Origin: an uncultured Zetaproteobacteria bacterium
GTDB lineage: Bacteria > Pseudomonadota > Zetaproteobacteria > Mariprofundales > Mariprofundaceae
Length of the DNA stretch: 14,172 nt
Assembly (NCBI GenBank): GCA_913056285.1
Contig: CAJXNE010000036.1
Span: forward strand, 1-14,172
Direction of reading: 5' to 3'
Shown here: piece by piece, positions 6,715-12,477 of the stretch
How the letters are laid out: every line of letters starts with the position of its first letter
Numbering within the stretch: the first letter of the stretch is position 1
The notes under the pieces: generated by a model
Seen by the model: only the letters and a program-made list of their open reading frames with translations
What the model was told of the DNA's origin: nothing
The model's database searches: none
Translations under genes and position numbers: made by a program

Positions 6715-7149
6715 ATGAAGAGACAAACCATGTTTGATGCCGTGGGTGGATTGCCGGTGATGGAGCGTGTACATAAGCGTTTTTATGACAAGGTGTATGC
6801 CCACCCATGGCTGGGGCAGTTTTTTGAAGGCCATGATCAGGCCGCAATTGAATTGCGCCAGACCCAGTTTATGGCGGAGAAAATGGGTGCGGACAGGCCC
6901 TACCCGGGTCGTGAATTGCCACTGGCTCATCGCCGCATGTATATCACGGAGGAACTACTGAATGTGCGTCAGGCATTGCTGCGTGAGTCGCTGGAGGAAG
7001 AGGGCGTGGCTGAAAAAATGATTGCCCGCTGGTTGAAGATCGACAAGGCATTTTGGGGTCAAATCAGCAACGAATCACTGGATGAGTTCCATCTGGTTGA
7101 TTTCAAATATGAGCAGCCGCTGATTGTTGAAAAACCAGCGGCATCTTAA
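6715..7149 (+). CDS. Truncated haemoglobin (group I-like)
   Basis: A 144-residue 2-on-2 globin. The B-helix FYDKVYAHPWLGQFF (23-37) and the G-A-D-R-P-Y-P-G turn (58-65) are followed by PLAHRRMYI with the proximal haem ligand H72, the pattern of truncated globins. Group I or a neighbouring class fits better than group II, but I cannot settle the class. Such proteins bind O2, NO or sulfide and serve in detoxification or redox sensing. ATG 6712 is possible, but GAGGAG at 6705-6710 sits only one base from it, so I chose ATG 6715. The stop codon abuts the stop of the convergent yeiH-type gene. Confidence 0.88.
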   Translation: MKRQTMFDAVGGLPVMERVHKRFYDKVYAHPWLGQFFEGHDQAAIELRQTQFMAEKMGADRPYPGRELPLAHRRMYITEELLNVRQALLRESLEEEGVAEKMIARWLKIDKAFWGQISNESLDEFHLVDFKYEQPLIVEKPAAS

Positions 7150-8175
7150 TCAGACCAACAAAGATACCACAGTAAATCCACCCGCGACCAGCCAGACAAA
7201 TAGCACCAGCGCCAGAATAAAGGGTTTGATGCCAACACCCTTGAGTTTATCGAGGCTGGTTTCCATGCCCAGAGCGGTCATGGCCATGGTCAATAAAAAC
7301 TGATCAATATGTTGCAGGCTCGCCACCCATGATGCCGGCAGCAGGTGCAGGGAATTAAATCCAACGACAGCCAAAAAGCCCAGAGCAAACCACGGTATGG
7401 TCAATGATGTTGTGTTGTCTGCGCCATGACCGCGTTCACCATATTTTGCCCACCACCAGCCCATAAACAGCAGGGCAGGCACGAGCAGCATCACACGGGT
7501 CATTTTCACAATCACAGCATCGTTGCATACTGTTTGGCCGATATCACTGGCTGCTCCGACAACCTGAGCGACTTCATGCACTGTTGCCCCGATGTAAATA
7601 CCCCATCCATGTGAATCAAGGTTGAGGATACCCCATTGGTAGATCAGCGGATATATCACCATAGCCAGGGTGCCGAAGGCGACAACGGTTGCCACGGCAG
7701 TGGCCGTTTGGTGACCTTTGGCCTTGATGACGGGCTCAAACGCCAATATGGCGGCCGCTCCGCAAATCGCACTGCCGGCGCCGGTCAGCAGGGTGGTTTG
7801 TTTGTCCATTCCCAACAGATAAACACCTACAACGTAAGCAATGGATAATGTGCTGACCACGATGACGCTTGCCGATGCAAAACCAACCCAGCCAATCGTC
7901 ATCACTTCCTGCAGGGTGATATAAAAGCCATACAATATGACGGCCAGGCGGAGGATTTTTCTGGCAGTAAAACTTATACCCGGCAGCCATGCTGTCGGCA
8001 TGCGATGATGCAGGGTGTTGGCATAGAAAATACCCAGTAAAATGCCGATAATCAGCGGGCTGATGCCCAGATGATGAACCCACTGCCATTGACTGATTTG
8101 CGTGGCGGCCAATGCGAACAGGGTGACAAATAAAATGCCATTGGCTGTATCGGCCCGTTTTTCCTTATTGAACAC
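7150..8175 (-). CDS. yeiH: YeiH/UPF0324 family putative sulfate exporter
   Basis: A 341-residue inner-membrane protein of the UPF0324/YeiH family, with about nine or ten helices. Family motifs are visible: GAGSAICGAAAI near residues 132-143, GATVHEVAQVVGA near 197-209, and a conserved C-terminal segment with MTALGMETSLDKLKGVG. Members are annotated as putative sulfate exporters, although direct transport evidence is thin. The start is GTG at 8175-8173, with GGAGG (8186-8182) six bases upstream; the ATG at 8180-8178 is out of frame. Here it could export sulfate formed by sulfide oxidation. It is divergent from the LysR remnant at 8281, which echoes the yeiE-yeiH linkage of enterobacteria. Confidence 0.9.
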   Translation of the reverse strand: MFNKEKRADTANGILFVTLFALAATQISQWQWVHHLGISPLIIGILLGIFYANTLHHRMPTAWLPGISFTARKILRLAVILYGFYITLQEVMTIGWVGFASASVIVVSTLSIAYVVGVYLLGMDKQTTLLTGAGSAICGAAAILAFEPVIKAKGHQTATAVATVVAFGTLAMVIYPLIYQWGILNLDSHGWGIYIGATVHEVAQVVGAASDIGQTVCNDAVIVKMTRVMLLVPALLFMGWWWAKYGERGHGADNTTSLTIPWFALGFLAVVGFNSLHLLPASWVASLQHIDQFLLTMAMTALGMETSLDKLKGVGIKPFILALVLFVWLVAGGFTVVSLLV

Positions 8176-8222
8176 AACATTCCTCCGTACCTGGCATGGT
8201 GCGCAGTGTATCGTTTCATTGT

Positions 8223-8237
8223 ATCATGAATAATGAT
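8223..8237. promoter_or_regulatory. Small dyad in the yeiH-LysR-remnant divergent region
   Basis: ATCAT (8223-8227) and ATGAT (8233-8237) flank five bases. On the minus strand TACAAT (8223-8218) is a plausible -10 for yeiH with a poor -35, as expected of an activator-dependent promoter. Confidence 0.3.
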
Positions 8238-8241
8238 GATT

Positions 8242-8260
8242 TATGATATAATATATCATA
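8242..8260. promoter_or_regulatory. Perfect 19-bp palindrome resembling a Zur box
   Basis: TATGATATA-A-TATATCATA is a perfect dyad. Its 17-bp core ATGATATAATATATCAT differs at only two symmetrical positions from the gammaproteobacterial Zur consensus as I remember it (ATGTTATAATATAACAT). It lies between yeiH and the metal module and ends 20 bases before ATG 8281. Zinc-responsive control of the downstream genes is the obvious hypothesis. An operator for the LysR regulator is the main alternative. Confidence 0.5.
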
Positions 8261-8268
8261 TTTAGTAA

Positions 8269-8274
8269 TATAAT
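8269..8274 (+). promoter_or_regulatory. -10 hexamer of the LysR-remnant promoter
   Basis: TATAAT ends 6 bases before ATG 8281, so transcription would begin at or within a base or so of the start codon. There is no Shine-Dalgarno. The same arrangement is conserved in the other copy (CATAAT, 12430-12435). Confidence 0.55.
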
Positions 8275-8280
8275 TGCCGC

Positions 8281-8451
8281 ATGAATATTTATCCGGAATA
8301 TCTGTTCACCTTCATGACTATCCATGGGTTCGGGGTGAACGAGGCTGGCGCCGGAAAAATATTTGCGCGTATATGGATGACAACAACCGGAGAGCATCCT
8401 GATGCTTGTGTTGACTGGAAAGTGTTTTGCTATAATCATCTGCCTCTATGA
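8281..8451 (+). pseudogene. Truncated LysR-family regulator start (chimeric 56-codon frame)
   Basis: The frame opens with MNIYPEYLFTFMTI, clearly homologous to MNINPEHLFSFIAL at the start of the intact LysR gene at 12442 (8 of 14 identical). Resemblance ends after about residue 14: the helix-turn-helix and the whole effector domain are missing. The remaining 40 or so codons are unrelated. The frame ends at TGA 8449-8451, overlapping the ATG of the next gene by 4 bp. The position divergent to yeiH is that expected of a YeiE-like regulator. I read it as a regulator gene cut short when the metal module was joined; the hybrid peptide could still be translated and feed ribosomes to 8448. Confidence 0.65.
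8409..8436 (+). promoter_or_regulatory. Extended -10 promoter for the metal-uptake module
   Basis: TGC-TATAAT (8428-8436) is an extended -10 element with a perfect hexamer. TGTTGA at 8409-8414 is a modest -35 with 16-base spacing. Initiation near 8443 would give a leader of only about five bases before ATG 8448. Confidence 0.55.
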
Positions 8452-8744
8452 CGGTACAACAGTTCAACCAGCGTACAGGGCTGGCAATGTTTGCATGGCT
8501 GGCTTTGCTGATTTGTCTGATCTCGGCATCCACGATTCACCATCATCAAGATGGCGTACACCTGCTTCATGCCTGCCAGTTATGCAACCTTGAAAATATT
8601 ACAACCCATGGTTCAGCAGTATCTCTGATTACGCTTCCGGTGATGGGGCAAAACATCGAAACTGAAGATTTGGTCTTGCATCCGCGGCCAATTCAGCGTC
8701 GATACGCTATTATTGATATTCGTGGTTCTCCTGCTATTTCGTAA
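8448..8744 (+). CDS. Small His/Cys-rich exported protein, possible zinc chaperone
   Basis: A 98-residue protein with one hydrophobic segment (about 13-27) acting as signal peptide or anchor. It is followed at once by a metal-binding-looking cluster: HHH at 31-33, H38, H41, C43, C46 and H54. Small His/Cys-rich exported proteins of this style accompany metal-uptake systems (DUF2946-like or 'zinc chaperone' proteins), but I cannot assign the family. ATG 8448 has no Shine-Dalgarno and lies just downstream of a strong -10. ATG 8487 has AGGG six bases upstream and would start directly in the signal peptide, so it is a credible alternative. It leads the module that includes the OMP, binding protein and permease. 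Periplasmic zinc capture is inferred. Confidence 0.65.
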   Translation: MTVQQFNQRTGLAMFAWLALLICLISASTIHHHQDGVHLLHACQLCNLENITTHGSAVSLITLPVMGQNIETEDLVLHPRPIQRRYAIIDIRGSPAIS

Positions 8745-8758
8745 ATAATTCCCGACCC

Positions 8759-8820
8759 TGAATATTTAACATCAGCACGGCTGGCCATCTGTCAGCCCGG
8801 TGCTTTGACAGGAATATTCA
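8759..8820 (+). repeat. Nested inverted repeats between the His/Cys-rich gene and the OMP gene
   Basis: Outer arms TGAATATT (8759-8766) and AATATTCA (8813-8820) are perfect. Inside them AGCAC and GGCTG (8774-8783) pair with CAGCC (8793-8797) and GTGCT (8800-8804) with a two-base bulge. TTTG follows the inner hairpin. A partial attenuator or mRNA-processing structure is possible. Confidence 0.5.
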
Positions 8821-8910
8821 ATATCCAGTTCAACCGTATGATTGCAGCGGCTTTTTGCCGTGAGCAATGGCATGCGGGGAACCGATTTGGCAATCAAACA
8901 GGAGAGAAAC

Positions 8911-10410
8911 GTGAATCGCTATATAAAACCAATGCGCCTGTATGGGCGTTTACATCCCATGAGAAAATCGCAACGGCAAAACAGTCCATCTGTACTGGCT
9001 ATCATCGTATGCGCGCTTGTCCTGGCCGGCACGAGCTTGCCCATGGAAAGCCGGGCATCAGAATCTGCTGAAATAAACAGTTTAAAACAGCAGCTGGAGC
9101 AGACGCAAGCCCTGCTGCGACAGATTCAGCAGCGACTGAGCCGACTGGAGCAGCATCAGGCCGACAAACCATCCACAGTCGCAACGACCAAAACCGATGC
9201 GCCTCCATCGCCAGCCAGGCCTCAACCCGTCAGGCCGGTCATGCCACAATACACAGCCCAGGCTCCGCAGCCGGCGCAGGCCTCTGCGCCATCACCATCC
9301 GGCACCGCTTCCGCCAATGCGTTCAATCCCCAACTCAGTGCTGTATTGAACGGTTCATACATGGCATTCAGTCAGCCACCATCCGGCTTCGCTATTCCGG
9401 GCTTTCCTGTCAGTGATGCAGCCGGGCTCGGTAAGCGGGGATTCGGTATCAATGAATCGGAACTCGATCTGGCATCCAATATCGATAATCTGTTTTACGG
9501 CAGTCTGACTGTATCGCTGGCGCCCGAAGGCGGCGCCAATGTTGAAGAAGCATTTTTACAAACCTTGACTGCACCCTTCGGCATGACGCTGAAGGCCGGG
9601 CGCTTCTTTTCCGGCATTGGTTATCTGAATCAGTTTCATTCCCACCATGATGACTTTATTGACAGGCCGTTGCCGAACCGGGCCTTTCTGAATACCCAGT
9701 TCGGTGATGACGGCGTGCAACTGCGCTGGCTGGCTCCAACCGATACATTTTTGGAGCTGGGTGGCGAGATATTCAGCGGACGCGCATTTCCCGGCGCTGG
9801 CGGAACCTTGCGCGGGCAGGGCACATGGGATGCGTTTATAAATGTCGGTGGCGATATCGGCTACAGTCAGAGCTGGAAGGCGGGCCTGTCCTATTTGCAC
9901 GCCCGTTCAGTGGCCCGCAACGCATTCGATGCAGCCGGCAATACTGTCGGTAATTTTTCCGGCAACAGTCGTTTGTTGCTGGCCAGTCTGGTCTGGAAAT
10001 GGGCGCCCAACGGCAATCCTGTCAATCAGAACTTCCGTTTTCAGAGTGAGTTCTTTTACCGTCATGAACGCGGGCTGTTCGGGACTGTTACGCCGGTTTC
10101 ATCGTATCTGGGGCGTCAGTTCGGCTGGTATGCGGAGGGGGTTTATCAATTTAAGCCGGCTTGGCGAATCGGTTTGCGCCATTCGGAACTGTTTGCCAAT
10201 AACAGCGGCGCGGCTGTCACGTTCGGTAGCATACTGGATACCGGCGGCCATCGTCCGCGTCGGGATAGCGTGGTGCTCGGCTATAATAACAGTGAATTCT
10301 CGCGCATTCGCCTGCAAGGCTCACGCGATGCCACGCAAAACAAGGTGGATTATCAGATGGGTCTGCAATATGTCATGTTGCTTGGCGCACATGGCGCACA
10401 CCAGTTCTAA
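8911..10410 (+). CDS. Outer-membrane beta-barrel protein with periplasmic coiled coil, linked to metal uptake
   Basis: I start this 499-residue protein at GTG 8911, where AGGAG (8900-8904) is six bases upstream; the open frame extends to 8842. Residues 1-49 form a long signal peptide (hydrophobic core about 27-41, cleavage near SRA/SE). Residues 53-84 are a Gln/Leu-rich coiled coil, and 96-135 a Pro/Ala linker. From about 138 alternating beta-strand sequence runs to the C-terminal Gln-Phe, the usual barrel signal. A FHSHHDDF cluster could touch metal. It resembles porin-like barrels (OprO/P style, with an N-terminal coiled coil) rather than TonB-dependent receptors, as no plug is visible. Location ahead of a ZnuA-like protein suggests metal entry across the outer membrane; that role is inferred. 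Confidence 0.8.
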   Translation: MNRYIKPMRLYGRLHPMRKSQRQNSPSVLAIIVCALVLAGTSLPMESRASESAEINSLKQQLEQTQALLRQIQQRLSRLEQHQADKPSTVATTKTDAPPSPARPQPVRPVMPQYTAQAPQPAQASAPSPSGTASANAFNPQLSAVLNGSYMAFSQPPSGFAIPGFPVSDAAGLGKRGFGINESELDLASNIDNLFYGSLTVSLAPEGGANVEEAFLQTLTAPFGMTLKAGRFFSGIGYLNQFHSHHDDFIDRPLPNRAFLNTQFGDDGVQLRWLAPTDTFLELGGEIFSGRAFPGAGGTLRGQGTWDAFINVGGDIGYSQSWKAGLSYLHARSVARNAFDAAGNTVGNFSGNSRLLLASLVWKWAPNGNPVNQNFRFQSEFFYRHERGLFGTVTPVSSYLGRQFGWYAEGVYQFKPAWRIGLRHSELFANNSGAAVTFGSILDTGGHRPRRDSVVLGYNNSEFSRIRLQGSRDATQNKVDYQMGLQYVMLLGAHGAHQF

Positions 10411-10432
10411 TGTAATGATAACAGGAGATACT

Positions 10433-11365
10433 ATGAAACTACATAAACGCATGATGATATTTACATTGATGCTGGGCGCAGCCATGACGGGCTTTGTCGC
10501 GTCAGCATGGGCCGATGTCCGAATCTTTGCCTGCGAGCCGGAATGGGCGGCGCTGGCGACTGAAATCGGGGCGGGTGACGTATCCATCTATACGGCCACG
10601 AATGCCTTGCAGGATCCGCATCATATTCAGGCGCGCCCGAGTTTGATTGCACGCATGCGCCGGGCTGATCTGGTGATTGCGACTGGCGCCCAGCTGGAAA
10701 TCGGCTGGTTGCCTGTACTGTTGCGCCAGAGCGCCAATCCTGCCGTTCAGCCGGGACAGGCGGGCTATCTGGCTGCCGCCGATTATGTGCATAAGCTGGA
10801 AGTGCCCACCAGCGTTGACCGCGCACAGGGCGATATTCATCCGGGCGGCAATCCGCATATTCAGACCGCCCCGAATAATATTGCCATTGTTGCGGGCGTG
10901 TTGCTACAGCGCTTGCAGCAGATTGATCCCGAACATGCGGATGCCTATCAGGCGCGTTATAACAATTTCATGGGGCGCTGGAACACAGCGATGACGCGCT
11001 GGCAGCAGCAGGCCGCGCCGCTGCACGGGGTGCGTCTGCTGGTATATCATAAAGGCTGGGCCTATATGATACGCTGGCTCGGCATGGTCGAAGCCGGTAC
11101 GCTGGAACCTGTCCCCGGCGTGCCGCCGACCACATCGCATTTGTCCAATTTACTGGCGAAATTGAAACAACAGCCGGTTGCGATGATTGTCTATGCCGCC
11201 TATCAGGACTCCAGGGCAGCCGAATGGCTGGCCGATCGGGCGCATATTGCAGCCGTAAAATTACCCTTTACCGTGGGTGGAACGGATGCGGCAATCGATC
11301 TGTTTGGGCTGTATAATGATACGATTCATCGTATGCTGGCGGCGGCCGGGAGCAAACAGCCGTGA
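10433..11365 (+). CDS. Metal (probably zinc) ABC transporter substrate-binding protein, ZnuA-like
   Basis: A 310-residue cluster A-I periplasmic binding protein. The signal peptide spans residues 1-27 (MKLHKRMMIF...SAWA). Metal-site segments are DPHHIQARPS (H63/H64), GNPHI (H142) and VYHKGWAY (H206), with D289 in the C-terminal AAIDLF segment as a possible fourth ligand. EPVPGVPPT at 225-233 is a family hallmark. The His-rich loop of classical ZnuA is absent, as in the shorter proteobacterial subfamily starting ACEPEWAAL. AGGAG (10423-10427) precedes ATG 10433; the open frame further upstream to 9842 is antiparallel noise within the OMP gene. Its stop overlaps the permease start by 4 bp. Confidence 0.9.
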   Translation: MKLHKRMMIFTLMLGAAMTGFVASAWADVRIFACEPEWAALATEIGAGDVSIYTATNALQDPHHIQARPSLIARMRRADLVIATGAQLEIGWLPVLLRQSANPAVQPGQAGYLAAADYVHKLEVPTSVDRAQGDIHPGGNPHIQTAPNNIAIVAGVLLQRLQQIDPEHADAYQARYNNFMGRWNTAMTRWQQQAAPLHGVRLLVYHKGWAYMIRWLGMVEAGTLEPVPGVPPTTSHLSNLLAKLKQQPVAMIVYAAYQDSRAAEWLADRAHIAAVKLPFTVGGTDAAIDLFGLYNDTIHRMLAAAGSKQP

Positions 11366-12141
11366 ATATGGACGGGCTGGATCTGAGTATTCTCGGCCCG
11401 GCCTTGCTTGCAGGTATACTGGTGCTGACTACGCATGTGCCGATGGGCATCAAAGTGCTGGAACGCGGCATTGTGTTTATTGATCTGGCCATCGCGCAGA
11501 TGGCCGGCGTCGGTATTATTGCCGCTGATATGCTGGGACTGCCGATGCATGGCGTCAGCGTACAGCTGGTTGCTACTGCAACGGCCATGGCCGGCGCTCT
11601 GTTGCTGGCATGGCTGGAAAAACGCTATGCTGAATCACTGGAAGCGCTGATTGGTATTCTGTTTGTGCTGGCAGCCAGTATCAGTATTATTTTATTGAGC
11701 AAGAATCCGCATGGCGGCGAGTATCTAAAAGATCTGCTGGTTGGTCAGATCCTGTGGGTCAGCCCGCATGATTTGATTCCGGCAGCATGCATATATGCTG
11801 CTATTCTGATACTATGGAGACTATTCGGGCAGCGCATAACAGGGGTATTATTTTATCTACTGTTTGCCATCATGGTGACCGCATCGGTGCAACTGATTGG
11901 CGTGTATCTGGTATTCGCCAGCCTGATTATCCCCGCATTGACAGTCATGCGCGTACGGCGATTTCGTATCTTATCCGGTTACGGCCTTGGCGTAGCCGGA
12001 TATGCAGTCGGCCTGATTACCTCAGCGCTGTTTGATTTGCCAACCGGGGCCATCATCGTATGCAGTATTGCGCTGCTATCTCTTGTGTTTACTGCATTGA
12101 ATGCGCATGGATCTGTTCCACCCCGTACGATGAAACCATAG
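11362..12141 (+). CDS. Metal ABC transporter permease (ABC-3 / ZnuB family)
   Basis: A 259-residue inner-membrane permease of the ABC-3 family, with about seven or eight helices. Recognisable motifs are ERGIVFIDLAIAQMAGVG (about 34-51), the form of the family's 'R.ifFvdlAlaH.a..G' signature, and VFASLIIPALT (about 187-197) near the cytoplasmic coupling region. The start is GTG 11362, overlapping the binding-protein stop (GTGA); ATG 11368 is possible. It should import the metal delivered by the binding protein. No nucleotide-binding subunit is encoded next to it, so it must use an ATPase from elsewhere. The C-terminus ends in a short hydrophilic tail. Confidence 0.88.
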   Translation: MNMDGLDLSILGPALLAGILVLTTHVPMGIKVLERGIVFIDLAIAQMAGVGIIAADMLGLPMHGVSVQLVATATAMAGALLLAWLEKRYAESLEALIGILFVLAASISIILLSKNPHGGEYLKDLLVGQILWVSPHDLIPAACIYAAILILWRLFGQRITGVLFYLLFAIMVTASVQLIGVYLVFASLIIPALTVMRVRRFRILSGYGLGVAGYAVGLITSALFDLPTGAIIVCSIALLSLVFTALNAHGSVPPRTMKP

Positions 12142-12159
12142 TAGGGCATGGAAGAAATC

Positions 12160-12342
12160 ATGCGTATCACAATGAAATTATTATGCTGTTTGTGCATTGG
12201 CTTGCTTGCTGCCTGTGCATCCGCACGTCATGTTCATCCGTCATCACGTGCAGCGGAATTGCATGAGCATTATATAGGCGGGGATCTGTATCAGGTTGGC
12301 CGTCATATTTATCATCACCCGGAATGGAAAAGGCCATCTTAA
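12160..12342 (+). CDS. Small histidine-rich lipoprotein
   Basis: A 60-residue predicted lipoprotein. Residues 1-18 are a signal peptide ending in the lipobox L-A-A-C, with C19 as the acylated cysteine. The 41-residue mature part holds seven histidines (H24, H26, H35, H37, H49, H52, H53), including HVH, HEH and HH groups. I chose ATG 12160 because GGAAG lies five bases upstream; ATG 12148 and ATG 12172 are in frame. Following the metal permease by 18 bp, it is probably the last gene of the module, and may buffer zinc or hand it over at a membrane surface. No family recognised. Confidence 0.72.
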   Translation: MRITMKLLCCLCIGLLAACASARHVHPSSRAAELHEHYIGGDLYQVGRHIYHHPEWKRPS

Positions 12343-12404
12343 CGCGCGTTGTTTGTTTCATGTTAACTTCATGGCAAATGTATGCAGATGGACATGTTAC
12401 AAAA

Positions 12405-12477
12405 AATGATGATATATCATATTTGGTGACATAATTGCCGCATGAATATCAACCCGGAACATTTATTCAGTTTTATC
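12405..12477 (+). repeat. Intact copy (B) of the duplicated LysR promoter and gene start
   Basis: Partner of 8232-8316. It lacks 12 bases present in copy A, which shortens the palindrome to ATGATATATCAT (12409-12420), and is otherwise 34/37 identical upstream of the ATG. Confidence 0.8.
12409..12435 (+). promoter_or_regulatory. LysR promoter: palindrome and extended -10
   Basis: A perfect 12-bp palindrome (12409-12420) is followed by TGA-CATAAT (12427-12435), an extended -10, six bases before ATG 12442. There is no Shine-Dalgarno, so the transcript would be leaderless. The palindrome may be the regulator's own site. Confidence 0.5.

Larger units (their letters stand above)
8232..8316 (+). 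repeat. Diverged direct copy of the LysR promoter and first 12 codons (copy A)
   Basis: Bases 8232-8280 align with 12405-12441 at 34 of 37 positions, with one 12-base indel (8241-8252 is extra here). Codons 1-12 after ATG 8281 align with those after ATG 12442 at 26 of 36 bases, with changes mainly at third positions. The two copies lie in the same orientation, about 4.16 kb apart, and bracket the metal-uptake module. Confidence 0.8.

Noticed and set aside
8842..8910. 23 extra N-terminal codons for the OMP
   Set aside because: The extension has no ribosome site and would bury the signal peptide; AGGAG-GTG at 8911 is better.
9842..10432. Open plus-strand frame in phase with the ZnuA-like protein, inside the OMP gene
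   Set aside because: It overlaps a strongly supported barrel in another frame, and the binding protein has its own AGGAG, ATG and signal peptide at 10433.
8432..12441. Metal module as a transposon or integron
   Set aside because: I looked for transposase, integrase, terminal inverted repeats and short target duplications and saw none. The bracketing LysR copies are gene-derived direct repeats, not IS ends.
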